A stretch of 64,000 bases of DNA from Sorangium cellulosum So ce56 (GCF_000067165.1 NC_010162.1:10175001-10239000), one strand, 5' to 3'. Positions 53,073-61,796 are shown, counted from the stretch's first letter. Notes: generated by a model not told the origin, from the letters alone. Made by a program: numbers and translations.

Positions 53073-53348
53073 CTACGGCGGCGGCCTCACCTTGGCGGTC
53101 GCCGGCTTCGGCTCGCGCTGCGAGGGCGGCGGGCGGCGGAGCTTGTCCAGCTCGGTGCGCGCCTCGGTGGCGATGCGCCGAGCGATGTGGGCGAAGGCCG
53201 AGGCGGCCTCCCTGGCCGGCGGCGTCGAGACGATCGCGACGAGGTGCTGCGCGGCCGTCTTCCTGCCGATGGGGACGAGGAAGAAGGTCAGGGCGGCGAG
53301 GAGGAACACGACGCCGTTCGTGAGGCGCTTGAAGAACTCGCCGACCAC
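53073..53348 (-). CDS. Small membrane protein, function unknown
   Basis: A 91-residue protein with one hydrophobic helix (NGVVFLLAALTFFLVPIG), then a basic amphipathic region (ARIVSTPP-like, AFAHIARRIATEARTELDKLRRPPP) and a lysine-proline-rich end. The GTG at 53348 is tentative; the open frame continues upstream without a better start. It is convergent with the isc operon end and divergent from the DUF4142 gene. I recognise no family; a membrane-anchored DNA- or protein-binding role would be a guess. Confidence 0.5.
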   Translation of the reverse strand: MVGEFFKRLTNGVVFLLAALTFFLVPIGRKTAAQHLVAIVSTPPAREAASAFAHIARRIATEARTELDKLRRPPPSQREPKPATAKVRPPP

Positions 53349-53616
53349 AGGCGCCAACCGTAGATGGAGCGATCGGCCGGGGCCCAGTTCTCGGGGGCCT
53401 TTTGCCCTTCCGCCGGGCGCGGCCTGCTGCGCCAAGCCGAGCGCGTGGACAGCGGACCGCCCCATGCTCGCTGCCCCTTGCCAGGGCGCCAGCGACTCAC
53501 GACATACGGCGAGCGCATCGACCCGGGGGCGCCGAGCAGTGGAGTCCGGCCGTCCCGGGGCGATGGAGCGATCGGCACGGCCGCCGGAACGCGGCCGTGA
53601 CAAGGAGGGGACTGAG

Positions 53617-54171
53617 ATGCTCAAGCCTGTTCTATTCACCATCATGATGGCGGCAGCGTCCGTGCCGGCCTCTGCCGCTGCAGAGGGGCAGGGCTCGACA
53701 GGGCAGCAGGCCCAGGCCAATCAAACCAAGCTCAGCGAGTCAGATCGGGAGTTCGTCGAGAAGGCTGGTCAGGGAGGGCTCCTGGAGGTGCGGCTCGGGC
53801 AGCTCGCGAAGCAGCGCACCGCGAGCCCGGAGGTGAAGCGCTTCGCGCAGCGGATGGTCGACGATCACACGGCGATCAACAAGCGGCTCGCGGAGCTCGC
53901 GCACCGCAAGGACGCGCTCGTGCCGCAGGAGCTCACGCAGAAACACCGCGAGCACGTCGACAGGCTGTCCAAGAAGACAGGGGTCGAGTTCGACAGGGAC
54001 TACATGAGCGCGATGGTCGATGACCACCAGCGCGACATCGAGGAATTCGAGAAGGCCTCGAAGGAGGCGAAGGACGCCGACGTGAAGCACTTCGCCGCCT
54101 CGACGCTGCCGCAGCTCCAGGAGCACCTCGCGATGGCGAAGCAGGTCCACGGCAAGGTGAAGGGGAAGTAG
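53617..54171 (+). CDS. DUF4142 exported protein
   Basis: A 184-residue exported protein. The signal peptide ends near SVPASAAAEG. The rest is a ferritin-like four-helix bundle of the DUF4142 family: ESDREFVEKAGQGGLLEVRLG, RFAQRMVDDHTAINKRLAELA, FDRDYMSAMVDDHQRDIEEFEKAS (about residues 128-151) and LPQLQEHLAMAKQVHGKV. The repeated MVDDH blocks carry acidic and histidine residues that could bind metal. The family has no firm function; a periplasmic stress role is often supposed. AAGGAGGGG precedes the ATG at 53617. Confidence 0.88.
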   Translation: MLKPVLFTIMMAAASVPASAAAEGQGSTGQQAQANQTKLSESDREFVEKAGQGGLLEVRLGQLAKQRTASPEVKRFAQRMVDDHTAINKRLAELAHRKDALVPQELTQKHREHVDRLSKKTGVEFDRDYMSAMVDDHQRDIEEFEKASKEAKDADVKHFAASTLPQLQEHLAMAKQVHGKVKGK

Positions 54172-54177
54172 CGGCGC

Positions 54178-54228
54178 GAGCGCGCCGGCCCCGCGCGGCG
54201 CGGCCGGCGCACCGCCGCCGGCGCGCTC
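54178..54228. terminator. Hairpin between convergent genes
   Basis: GAGCGCGCCGGC (54178-54189) pairs perfectly with 54217-54228 around a 27-base GC-rich loop that can fold further. It lies between the convergent DUF4142 and rdgC-C genes. There is no U-run. Confidence 0.4.
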
Positions 54229-54853
54229 AGGCGACGACGCGCGCCGCGCGCTCGGGCCTCTCCGCCGGCGGCGGGGTCGTCCTCGACCTCGCCGCGCCGC
54301 GGACGGGCGCGAGCTTGCCCCGGAGCTTCTGATACGCGGCCGTGTCGACCGGCTCGCCCCGGACCCAGGTGCGGATGAACGGCGCCACCCCGGACTCCCA
54401 GGCGGCCCCGAGGCGGAGCGCGAGGAACTCGCCATAGAGCGCGGTGAAGAGCGTCTCGAGCTCCTCGATGAGGTACATGCGCTCGTAGAACTGCTCGTCC
54501 ACGGCGTCCTTGACGACGCTCGGGATCTTCACGCCCGAGAGCGAGAACGCGTCGGCGTTGAACAGGAAGGCGTACTCGAGCTCTCCGCGCGTGACGCGGA
54601 CGCGCGCGTGCGACGGGAGCTTGCCCTGGCGCAGCGCCTCGTGGGCCTCGGGGGCGCTGCTCGGCGCCGCGCCCTTGAGCCGGCTCTGCTCCTTCTCCTG
54701 GACGAGCGTGATCTGCCCCTCGAGCCAGAGCTCGCAGACGCCGAGGGCGTCCAGCGAGAAGCGGCCCTCGAAGAGCTCGCTCTCGAACCAGAGCCAGACG
54801 AGGAATTCGCGGCCGACGAACCGGCGCTGCTCGATCAGCTCAGCGAGGCTCAC
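54227..54853 (-). CDS. RdgC-like protein, C-terminal half (split gene)
   Basis: A 208-residue protein that resembles the second half of deltaproteobacterial RdgC, a recombination-associated DNA-binding protein. The blocks are VGREFLVWLWFESE near the start, the acidic LEYAFLFNADAFSLSGVKIP, and the helix FYERMYLIEELETLFTALYGEFLALRLG (about 123-150). The GTG start at 54853 overlaps the TGA of the upstream half (GTGA) and has a perfect GGAGGT site six bases before it, inside the end of the upstream gene. So it is made as a separate polypeptide, not by an accidental frameshift. It probably assembles with the N-half to make a working RdgC. Confidence 0.75.
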   Translation of the reverse strand: MSLAELIEQRRFVGREFLVWLWFESELFEGRFSLDALGVCELWLEGQITLVQEKEQSRLKGAAPSSAPEAHEALRQGKLPSHARVRVTRGELEYAFLFNADAFSLSGVKIPSVVKDAVDEQFYERMYLIEELETLFTALYGEFLALRLGAAWESGVAPFIRTWVRGEPVDTAAYQKLRGKLAPVRGAARSRTTPPPAERPERAARVVA

Positions 54854-55488
54854 AGGGCACCTCCAAGGGTCGATTCTGCGTGGAAGACCGTGGGCTTGAG
54901 CAGCTCGAACGCGGCCAGCTGCTGGGCCGACAAGCCGAGCTCACGGGCGGCCGTGTACGGGCTCTCCGGCACGAGATCGAGCTCGAAGGTCTCTTCGAAG
55001 AGCTCCGAGAGCCCCTCGTGCGCGCGCGGCGACTGGTTCCAGAACCGGACGACGCCGGCCTCCAGGTTCCAGGACAGATCCACGACCTTCATCACCGGCA
55101 TGAGCTGCGCGCGGAGCTTCCTCGACACGACGGCCCGGAGCTCCTCCTTCTCGCGCCGCCCGAGCTTCTCGCGCCCGCGCTTCGCGAGGTGCTCCCGCTC
55201 CGCCTCGGCGAAATGCGCCTTGAAGAGCGCCGAGGGCACCTGCCAGCGATCGGTCCTGAGCCCGAGGTTGATGTACGAGTTGAAGAAGATCTTGCCGTGA
55301 TCGAGCTCGCAGTCGAGCGGATTCTCGATGGAGCACCACCCGGCGCGCTGCTCCGCGTCCTCTTCGACCGTGAGCGGCCGGAACGCGCGGAGCCGGATTC
55401 GCTCGACGAACTTGTCGCGGAAGCCCTCGGTGAGCTCGCCGCGGACATAGAACTTCGAGAATGAGATGGATCCTTTGAGTGCGCCCAA
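54850..55488 (-). CDS. RdgC-like protein, N-terminal half (split gene)
   Basis: A 212-residue protein like the first half of deltaproteobacterial RdgC. The visible blocks are GSISFSKFYVRGELTEGF near the start, AGWCSIENPLD, the basic helix REKLGRREKEELRAVVSRKLRAQLMPVMKVVDLSW (about 125-160), and RFWNQSPRAHEGLSELFEETF. RdgC binds DNA as a ring-shaped dimer and modulates RecA-dependent recombination. The start is a TTG at 55488, chosen because AAAGGA lies seven bases upstream and homologues begin there. The stop overlaps the next gene. The family assignment is from remembered sequence patterns and needs a profile search. Confidence 0.75.
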   Translation of the reverse strand: MGALKGSISFSKFYVRGELTEGFRDKFVERIRLRAFRPLTVEEDAEQRAGWCSIENPLDCELDHGKIFFNSYINLGLRTDRWQVPSALFKAHFAEAEREHLAKRGREKLGRREKEELRAVVSRKLRAQLMPVMKVVDLSWNLEAGVVRFWNQSPRAHEGLSELFEETFELDLVPESPYTAARELGLSAQQLAAFELLKPTVFHAESTLGGAL

Positions 55489-55640
55489 ATGATCGTCCTT
55501 TCGTCTCGTGAAGGCGCAGGAGGTAGCCGAGCGGATCCAGGGGGTCAAAAAACCGGACGGGGCGCCGCGGCCATCGGGCGGAGAACGACGACGAACGGCG
55601 ATGGACCCAGCCACCAGGCGGGCTGGGCAGGGGGACGCGG

Positions 55641-56045
55641 TCAGAGCGGCTGGACGAGCGGCGGGCGCAGCCAGCGGCCCGAGAACGGGCCAGTGAGGTA
55701 AAAGCGATAGTGAAGGAAATACGGCTGCTCGTCGGGCCCGCAGAAGACGACGGTGGCTCGCAGGAAGCGGCCGAAGACGTCGTCGCCGGGCTCCGCGGAT
55801 GGCCTGTGGCCGATGGCCGGCGCGGGCACCGCAGGAAAGCGGGGCGGCGCGCCCTCCGAGAACCCGCGCGGCACATCGCACGGCGCGGGCGGAACAGGCG
55901 CCCGCGCCGCGCCGCCGCCCGGGTCCGGGGCGCCCGCCTCCTCGGGCGGGACGTCGGTGGCGGCCGCGACGCAGCCCGCCGCGGCGCTCCCCCACGAGGA
56001 GAGGAGAACCAGCACACGCCACGCGCCGACGCTCGCCCTGGGCAC
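55641..56045 (-). CDS. Putative lipoprotein, function unknown
   Basis: About 134 residues from a GTG at 56045 (tentative). The N-terminus RVLVLLSSWGSAAAGC has a clear lipobox (AAGC). A proline-, alanine- and glycine-rich stretch leads to a small domain (GDDVFGRFLRATVVFCGPDEQPYFLHYRFYLTG) with one cysteine. It lies between rdgC and ychF on the same strand. No family recognised; the signal peptide and the non-random C-terminal part support it as a gene. Confidence 0.55.
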   Translation of the reverse strand: MPRASVGAWRVLVLLSSWGSAAAGCVAAATDVPPEEAGAPDPGGGAARAPVPPAPCDVPRGFSEGAPPRFPAVPAPAIGHRPSAEPGDDVFGRFLRATVVFCGPDEQPYFLHYRFYLTGPFSGRWLRPPLVQPL

Positions 56046-56223
56046 CGTCCTGCCTCCGTCCGAGAAGCGCGAGGTCCGCGGAGCGCCGGCGGTCGCGGCC
56101 GGCACACCGCGCCTGCGCGAACGCCGGAGGAGCAACGGCGGTGCCGCGCCGCCCGCGAAGCAGGGGCGCACCGGGCGCCCTCGGGGAGAGCGACGGCAGC
56201 GGGCGCGCTCGTGGGACGGACGG

Positions 56224-57315
56224 TCAGACGTTGAAGAGGAAGTGCGCGACGTCAGCGTCCTGGAAGACGTACGTCTTGCCCTCGACGCGCAGCTTGCCTG
56301 CCGCGCGGATGGCGGCCTCGGTCCTGTGCTCGACGAGGTCGTCCACCTTGTAGACCTCCGCCCGGATGAAGCCCTTCTCGAAATCGCTGTGGATGACCCC
56401 CGCGGCCTGCGGCGCCGTGCACCCGATCGGGATCGTCCAGGCGCGGATCTCCTTGGGACCGGCCGTGTAGTAGCTCTGGAGGCCGAGCAGCCGGTAGGCC
56501 TCGCGCGCGAGCGTCGAGAGCGCCGGCTCCTTCATGCCGAGGCTCTCGAGCATCTCCTTGCGCTCGTCGGGCGCGAGCTCGTTCAGCTCCGCCTCGAGCT
56601 TGCTGCAGACCGGCACGACGCCGCTGCCCTCGGAGGCGGCGCGCTCGCGCACCTTCGTCGCGAGCGGGCCCGTGCCGGAGACGTCGGACTCGTCGACGTT
56701 CGCCACGTAAAGGACCTTCTTCGCCGTGATCAGGCCGAACGTCTTCACGACCTTCCGCTGATCGTCGTCGAAGGAGAGCCCGCGGACGGGCTTGCCGGCC
56801 TGGAGCGCCTCGAGGCACTTCTCCATGAGCGCGATCTTCGGGAGGAGCTCCTTGTCGCCCTTGGCCTGCTTCCGCGTGCGCTCCAGCATCCCCTCGAGCG
56901 AGCCGAGGTCGGCCAGCATCAGCTCCGTCTCGATCGTGTCGATGTCGCGGAGCGGGTCGACCCCGCCGTCGACGTGCACGACGTCCGCGAGCGTGAAGCA
57001 GCGGACGACGTGGAGGATGGCATCTACCTCGCGGATATGACTCAGGAATTTGTTCCCGAGCCCCTCGCCCGTGCTCGCGCCGCGCACGAGCCCGGCGATG
57101 TCGACCACCTGCACCATGGCGGGGATGATCTTCTCGGACTTGATGAGCTTCGCGAGCGTCGTGAGCCGGTCGTCAGGGACAGGGACGGCGCCGACGTTGG
57201 GCTCGATCGTGCAGAAGGGGTAATTCTGCGCCTCGGCCTTGGCGGCCGTCAGCGCGTTGAACAGGGTGCTCTTGCCCACGTTGGGCAGTCCGACGATGCC
57301 AACCTCGACGCTCAT
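56224..57315 (-). CDS. ychF: Ribosome-binding GTPase/ATPase YchF
   Basis: An Obg-family P-loop NTPase that binds ribosomes and hydrolyses ATP more than GTP. The protein has 363 residues. Walker A GLPNVGKST is at 9-17, the G3 region VVDIAGLVRGAS follows, and NVDES replaces the GTP-specifying NKxD, as is normal for YchF. The coiled-coil helical domain and the C-terminal TGS domain (TIPIGCTAPQAAGVIHSDFEKGF, ending FQDADVAHFLFNV) are complete. The ATG at 57315 fits the family start exactly. It stands alone on the minus strand. Confidence 0.97.
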   Translation of the reverse strand: MSVEVGIVGLPNVGKSTLFNALTAAKAEAQNYPFCTIEPNVGAVPVPDDRLTTLAKLIKSEKIIPAMVQVVDIAGLVRGASTGEGLGNKFLSHIREVDAILHVVRCFTLADVVHVDGGVDPLRDIDTIETELMLADLGSLEGMLERTRKQAKGDKELLPKIALMEKCLEALQAGKPVRGLSFDDDQRKVVKTFGLITAKKVLYVANVDESDVSGTGPLATKVRERAASEGSGVVPVCSKLEAELNELAPDERKEMLESLGMKEPALSTLAREAYRLLGLQSYYTAGPKEIRAWTIPIGCTAPQAAGVIHSDFEKGFIRAEVYKVDDLVEHRTEAAIRAAGKLRVEGKTYVFQDADVAHFLFNV

Positions 57316-57429
57316 GGCGCGCACGTCTAGCACAGGCAGGGTCGCGCGGCCCGGCCCCGTGGGCAGCGCCGCCCCAGCGAGATTCCCGGCTGGCCCGCGG
57401 GCCGTCGCCGCGGCGCCGCCGGGGCGTGA

Positions 57430-58230
57430 TCAGCCGGCGAGCGCCCGGAGCCGCCGCGCCGCGATCGCCGCGATCGCCGGGTGCAGCACGAAATGCTGGC
57501 GCCCCGCATCGGCGGCCTGGGGGGCAGGCGTCAAGGTCCCGTCGCGCAGGCCGCGCACCGCGCGACACATGAGCTCAAGTCCGACGCGCTCGACGCGCCT
57601 CATCACGGCCGGGTGGTCGTCCCCGGGCTCGAGCGCGAACCGCTCGACCAGCAGGACGGGCCCGGTGTCGACACCCGTGTCGATGAGGTGCACGGTGACC
57701 CCGAGCTCGGGCGGGCCGTCCTCGAGGAAGGGCCACAGCGCGACGTCCATGCCACGGTACCTGGGCAAGACGCCCGCATGGGCGTTGAGGACGCCGATCC
57801 TGGGAATCGCCAGCAGCGGAGCGCGAAGCAGGCCGCCGCCCGCGAACACGATCAGGTCGGGCGCGGCGGCCCGGAGCACGGCGAGCGATCGGTCGTCGTT
57901 GTGGTTCTGGACCACGTGGAACCGCGCGCCGATCGCCGCGGCGACGTCTCGCAGGGACGCCCCGGGGAGCCCCTCCTCGGCGGCGATGTCCCGCACCGAT
58001 CGCTCCCCCTCGCGGGGGGACGAGAGGCTGCCCACCAGGACCTTGCCGGTGACCTTGGCGAGCACGCGGCCGGGCGTGGTGAGGCGAAGCTCGTCGCGGA
58101 GCCGGTCGAGCTGGTAAGGCGCTCGCAGCAGGACGTCGGTCAGCTCGATGCCGTCGGTGCGACCGAGCCGCCACGCGAGCAGCCGCGCGTACATGCTCGT
58201 ATGCACGGGCGCTAGGAGCGCGATGCGCAT
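57430..58230 (-). CDS. Formyltransferase-family protein (possible sugar N-formyltransferase)
   Basis: A 266-residue protein of the Fmt/PurN formyl-transferase fold. The catalytic region is NAHAGVLPRYRGMDVALWPF with the conserved asparagine and histidine, and HLIDTGVDTGPVLL with the aspartate. These enzymes move a formyl group from N10-formyl-THF to an amine. Methionyl-tRNA and GAR enzymes differ in the N-terminal part, so a sugar N-formyltransferase is plausible, as an aminotransferase and acetyltransferase for nucleotide sugars lie upstream (60007-61796). The start overlaps the stop of the previous gene by 19 bases. Confidence 0.83.
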   Translation of the reverse strand: MRIALLAPVHTSMYARLLAWRLGRTDGIELTDVLLRAPYQLDRLRDELRLTTPGRVLAKVTGKVLVGSLSSPREGERSVRDIAAEEGLPGASLRDVAAAIGARFHVVQNHNDDRSLAVLRAAAPDLIVFAGGGLLRAPLLAIPRIGVLNAHAGVLPRYRGMDVALWPFLEDGPPELGVTVHLIDTGVDTGPVLLVERFALEPGDDHPAVMRRVERVGLELMCRAVRGLRDGTLTPAPQAADAGRQHFVLHPAIAAIAARRLRALAG

Positions 58231-58769
58231 TGCGCCTCCAGCTCCGCGAGGGCGGATTCGACGTCGCGGAGCGCCGCGGCCCAGTCCGCGGCGACCTCGG
58301 GTCCGACCCGCCGCGACATCCCCGGCGCGAACCGATCCGCGAGCTTGAGGGCGGCGTTGAGCAGCCGCCAGTCGCGGCGCGCTGGCGCCTGCCGCGCGAG
58401 CAGCGAGCAGACCGCGGCGCGCTCACGCGCGACGCCTGCGCGATCCTGCGGCGGCTCGATCTCCGCCAGGGCGTCGCCGCGACGCAGCTCGACATGACGA
58501 AGCAGCCGCTCGAGCTCCTCGGCTCCCCGCGCGTCGCCCGCGGCGAGCGCCGCCTCGATGTCGGCGCACGCGCCGGCGCGCCACCGGCGCTGCTCCAGCG
58601 CCGGGCGGAGGGCGCCCTCGGCGCGCGCCGGCGCGGCGCGGGTCACCCCGGACGCCGCCCGTCGCAGCGCCGCCTCGAGGCGGCTCCGGCGCTCGCGCCC
58701 CCGGGCGGGATCATCGAGCCACACCGCGGCGGCGCGGACGCCCGCCAGCACGCGATCGCGCAGGGTCAC
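58212..58769 (-). CDS. Helical protein of unknown function
   Basis: About 185 residues from a GTG at 58769 that overlaps the upstream stop (GTGA). Almost entirely alanine-, arginine-, glutamate- and leucine-rich helix, with likely coiled coils, three cysteines and no recognisable motif. It overlaps the formyltransferase gene downstream by 19 bases. The close coupling on both sides supports it as a gene in the sugar-modification group; no function can be assigned. Confidence 0.6.
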   Translation of the reverse strand: MTLRDRVLAGVRAAAVWLDDPARGRERRSRLEAALRRAASGVTRAAPARAEGALRPALEQRRWRAGACADIEAALAAGDARGAEELERLLRHVELRRGDALAEIEPPQDRAGVARERAAVCSLLARQAPARRDWRLLNAALKLADRFAPGMSRRVGPEVAADWAAALRDVESALAELEAQCASRS

Positions 58770-59872
58770 GGCAAGCCCCCGTCGATCGCGATACGCACGC
58801 TGCTCCCGTCCAGGCCCACGAGCGCCTCTCCGCTCAACCAGAGATCGTCCTGACGCAGATGTCCAGACGGCAGCGTGAGGACACCGTTCTTGAACAACCA
58901 GTAAGGACTCCATCGATCCTTGCGGAAGCAGGCGAGCTCCCGCCAGGTGATCCCGTCGCGGCTCGCGAGGACGGCCGCCGTGTCGCGGTGAACCCCGGCG
59001 CCGCGCTCGACGACCGTGAGCGCGATGAGCACCGGACCTGGGAGCTGGGCCCCGTGCCACGCCGAGGCGGGGATCGCACAGCCCACCTCGAGGGCGAGCG
59101 TGCGTCGATCGGCGCGGCATGCATGGTTCTGCGTCACCTCGGAGTCGGTCAACCAGCACACGTGGTCCGCGGTGAAGAACAGCTGCACGGCGCGCCAGCG
59201 CTGCGTGCCGTCCCCGAACCTCTCGATCGTGCGGAACCAGTCGCGCGTTCGCCACAGGTAGCACTCGCCGTCGAGATCACCGGTGGTCACCCACGCCGCG
59301 CCGGCGTCGAACGGGTCGGCGAAGATGCCATGAACATGCCGCACCGACCTCGCGGAGAACTCGTGGGCTACATCGACGCGGTCGCCGTCAGGGGCGACCC
59401 GGTGAACGCGCACCGGGCCACGGCGCTCGTTCCTCGTGTACTCGCCGAGGTACGCGGCGCCGAGAGGGTCCTCCGCGATCCCGCGGTGCAAGACGCAATC
59501 GCCGGCGATCGTGCCCAGCGGCGCCGGATCGCGCCCCTCCTCGAGCCGGTAGATCGTCCCCGCGCGGACCCCGATGACGACGCCGCGCGACGTGCGGTAC
59601 ACATTGCACTTGTCGGCGCGCGCCGCCCGGACGAGCAGGCGCTGGAAGGCCATGGCGTCACGCGGCATCGCCGCGGGAAACCGGCAAAACGGCTCGAACG
59701 CGCCGACGCCGCGGGCGCGGCGCAGCACGACGCGCCCATGGCTCGCCCAGACCGTGCCGTCCGCGTCTATGTGGTGCACGGCCGAGACCGCTGGAGCCCG
59801 CTCCCGTACAGAGACCCCCAGCGCGAGGTGATCGCTGGAAGGAGTCGGGGTGATGGCGCGAACGGGCAACAT
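58766..59872 (-). CDS. BNR/beta-propeller-like protein of unknown function
   Basis: A 368-residue protein with repeated beta-strand units (VVLRRARGVGAFEPF, VVIGVRAGTIYRLEEGRD, CYLWRTRDWFRTIERFGDG, AVLASRDGITWRELACFRKD) that resemble the BNR/sialidase-type SxDGxTW repeats and a five- to seven-bladed propeller. No signal peptide is apparent, so it may be cytoplasmic. It could be a glycan-binding or glycosidase-like protein of the polysaccharide pathway. It is 134 bases after the aminotransferase gene and is coupled to the helical gene downstream (GTGA). Confidence 0.65.
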   Translation of the reverse strand: MLPVRAITPTPSSDHLALGVSVRERAPAVSAVHHIDADGTVWASHGRVVLRRARGVGAFEPFCRFPAAMPRDAMAFQRLLVRAARADKCNVYRTSRGVVIGVRAGTIYRLEEGRDPAPLGTIAGDCVLHRGIAEDPLGAAYLGEYTRNERRGPVRVHRVAPDGDRVDVAHEFSARSVRHVHGIFADPFDAGAAWVTTGDLDGECYLWRTRDWFRTIERFGDGTQRWRAVQLFFTADHVCWLTDSEVTQNHACRADRRTLALEVGCAIPASAWHGAQLPGPVLIALTVVERGAGVHRDTAAVLASRDGITWRELACFRKDRWSPYWLFKNGVLTLPSGHLRQDDLWLSGEALVGLDGSSVRIAIDGGLP

Positions 59873-60006
59873 CGTCAGCGCGGCGCACGCTAGCACCCGC
59901 TCGCGCGATCCGGCAAGCCGGAGCCCGGCGCCATGGCGCACGCGCGCCGCGCTCGACGCGAGGCGCGGCTCAGGTGCCTTGACGCCGCCGCGCCGAGGCG
60001 CCCGGC

Positions 60007-61125
60007 TCAAGCGAAGAACGAGGCGATAGCGGCCGCCACGCGGGCGACCTCCTCGCCTGTGAGCTCGGGAAAGATCGGGAGCGCGAGCGTGTCGCGCGCC
60101 GCCGCCTCGGCGACCGGAAGGGAGCCCTCCGGCGGGCCAAGGCGCGCGAAGCAGGGCTGGAGGTGGAGCGGCGCGGGATAATAGATCTCGGTGCCGATGC
60201 CCTGCTCCGCGAGCGAGCTCCGCAGCGGATCGCGCAGAGAGGCATCCTTCAGGCGAATCACATACTGATTGAACGTGCGCCCCGCGGCGCCGGCGTCCGG
60301 CAGCGCGAGGGGCAGATCTCGCCCGCCGAGCAGCGCGGCATACCGCGCGGCGTGCTCGCGCCGCCGCTCGAGGAGCGCGCCGAGCCGCGGGAGCTTGCGC
60401 CGGAGGAGCGCCGCCTGGAGCGCGTCGAGCCGGAAGTTGCCGCCGACGCGGGTGTGATGGTGCTTCTTCCGAGCGCCCTGCGCCCTGAGCGTCCGGACGC
60501 GCTCGGCGAGCTCGTCGTGATCGGTGGTCACGAGCCCGCCATCGCCGAAACCGCCGAGGTTCTTGGTCGGGAAGAACGAGAAGCACCCCATGAGCCCGAG
60601 CGCCCCGGCGCGGCGGCCGCCGCGCTCGGCGCCGAACGCCTGGGCCGCGTCCTCGATGACCGGCAGGCCGCGGCCGCCCGCGATCGCGAGGAGCTCGTCC
60701 ATGGGCGCGCAGCCGCCGAAGAGGTGGACGGCGAGGATCGCCCGGGTGCGCTCGGTCAGGGCGCGCGCCGTGGAGGCGGGGTCGAGGTTCAACGAGCCAG
60801 GGAGCACGTCCGCGAAGACCGGCGTGGCGCCGGTGCGATGGATGGCGCCCGCGGTCGCGAAGAACGTGTAGGCGGGGCACACGACCTCGTCGCCCGCGCC
60901 GACGCCGAGCGCCATCAGCGCGACGAGCAGCGCGTCGGTGCCGGAAGAGACGCCGATCGCGTGCCGGACGCCGAGGTACGCGGCGCACTCCGACTCGAAG
61001 GCCTCGACCTCCGGACCGAGGATGTAGTGGCCGCTCCGGAGGACCGACTGGAACACGGCGGAGAGCTCGTCCTGCATGGCGAGATCGCCGCGGGCTCGAT
61101 CGAAGAAGGGAACGGGCGCGGTCAT
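60007..61125 (-). CDS. DegT/DnrJ/EryC1/StrS-family sugar aminotransferase
   Basis: A 372-residue PLP-dependent aminotransferase that usually makes an amino sugar from a keto nucleotide sugar. SSGTDALLVALMALGVGAGDEV is the substrate and cofactor region, VIEDAAQAFGAE has the PLP aspartate, and FSFFPTKNLGGFGDGG holds the PLP lysine (K in PTKN). The C-terminal part has GGNFRLDALQAALL and the FNQYVIR block. The ATG at 61125 overlaps the stop of the acetyltransferase gene (ATGA). Together with a WbpD-like acetyltransferase it looks like the WbpE/WbpD pair of 2,3-diamino sugar synthesis. No dehydrogenase (WbpB type) is in the window. Confidence 0.93.
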   Translation of the reverse strand: MTAPVPFFDRARGDLAMQDELSAVFQSVLRSGHYILGPEVEAFESECAAYLGVRHAIGVSSGTDALLVALMALGVGAGDEVVCPAYTFFATAGAIHRTGATPVFADVLPGSLNLDPASTARALTERTRAILAVHLFGGCAPMDELLAIAGGRGLPVIEDAAQAFGAERGGRRAGALGLMGCFSFFPTKNLGGFGDGGLVTTDHDELAERVRTLRAQGARKKHHHTRVGGNFRLDALQAALLRRKLPRLGALLERRREHAARYAALLGGRDLPLALPDAGAAGRTFNQYVIRLKDASLRDPLRSSLAEQGIGTEIYYPAPLHLQPCFARLGPPEGSLPVAEAAARDTLALPIFPELTGEEVARVAAAIASFFA

Positions 61126-61796
61126 CCGTCGGTGTCCTCCGGGGAGAGGGGATCGCGGTAATGGCGCGTGGCCGCGGCGCGGGGCCGGGCGAGCGGCGCG
61201 TCCTCGTCGAGGTCGAGGCAACGGACGATGTCGCCGCGGCGCTCGTAGCGAAAGCCGCTCTCGGGGCAGCGCAGGAGGCCGTCGCGCGAGGCGACGAGCT
61301 TGTGACCGTGGCGGCTCATCCAGCCGGTTCGCCGGGCCGGCACGCCGGTGACGAGCGCATAGTCGGGCACGTCGCGCGTGACGACCGCGCCGGCGCCGAC
61401 GAACGCATGGCGCCCTATCGTGACGCCGCAGACGATGGTGGCATTGGCGCCCACGGTGGCGCCGCGACGGATGCGCGTCGTGTCGAGGAACGCGCGTCGG
61501 TCGATCGGGGCACGCGGGTTGACGACGTTGGTGAGCACCGCGGACGGGCCGAGGAACACGTCGTCCTCGACCAGCGTGCCGTCATAAAGAGACACGTTGT
61601 TCTGGATCCGGACGCCATCGCCGATGACGGCGGTGCCCGCGACGAAGACGTTCTGGCCAAGGACGCAGGCGCGGCCGATCCGCGCCCCCGCCGAGACATG
61701 GCAGAAGTGCCACACCTTCGTCCCCTCGCCGATGTCGCAAGGCTCGTCGATGCACGCGGACGGGTGCGCGAAGAAGGGCTTTGCGGGCTCGCTCAT
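61122..61796 (-). CDS. WbpD/WlbB-like nucleotide-sugar N-acetyltransferase
   Basis: A 224-residue left-handed beta-helix enzyme. The repeats AHPSACIDEPCDIGEGTKVWHF, GQNVFVAGTAVIGDGVRIQNNVSLY and GRHAFVGAGAVVTRDVPDYALVTGVPARRTGWMS match WbpD/WlbB proteins, which acetylate the 3-amino group of UDP-GlcNAc3NA-type sugars. The last 60 residues (GLLRCPESGFRYERRG) carry two cysteines and resemble a small extra domain found in several relatives. Its start overlaps the GT39-like gene and its stop the aminotransferase gene, so the three are co-translated. Confidence 0.9.
   Translation of the reverse strand: MSEPAKPFFAHPSACIDEPCDIGEGTKVWHFCHVSAGARIGRACVLGQNVFVAGTAVIGDGVRIQNNVSLYDGTLVEDDVFLGPSAVLTNVVNPRAPIDRRAFLDTTRIRRGATVGANATIVCGVTIGRHAFVGAGAVVTRDVPDYALVTGVPARRTGWMSRHGHKLVASRDGLLRCPESGFRYERRGDIVRCLDLDEDAPLARPRAAATRHYRDPLSPEDTDG

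Noticed and set aside
54850..54853. Sequencing frameshift as the cause of the split rdgC
   Set aside because: The second half has its own GTG start with a GGAGGT site at ideal spacing, which an error would not produce. Not fully excluded without reads.
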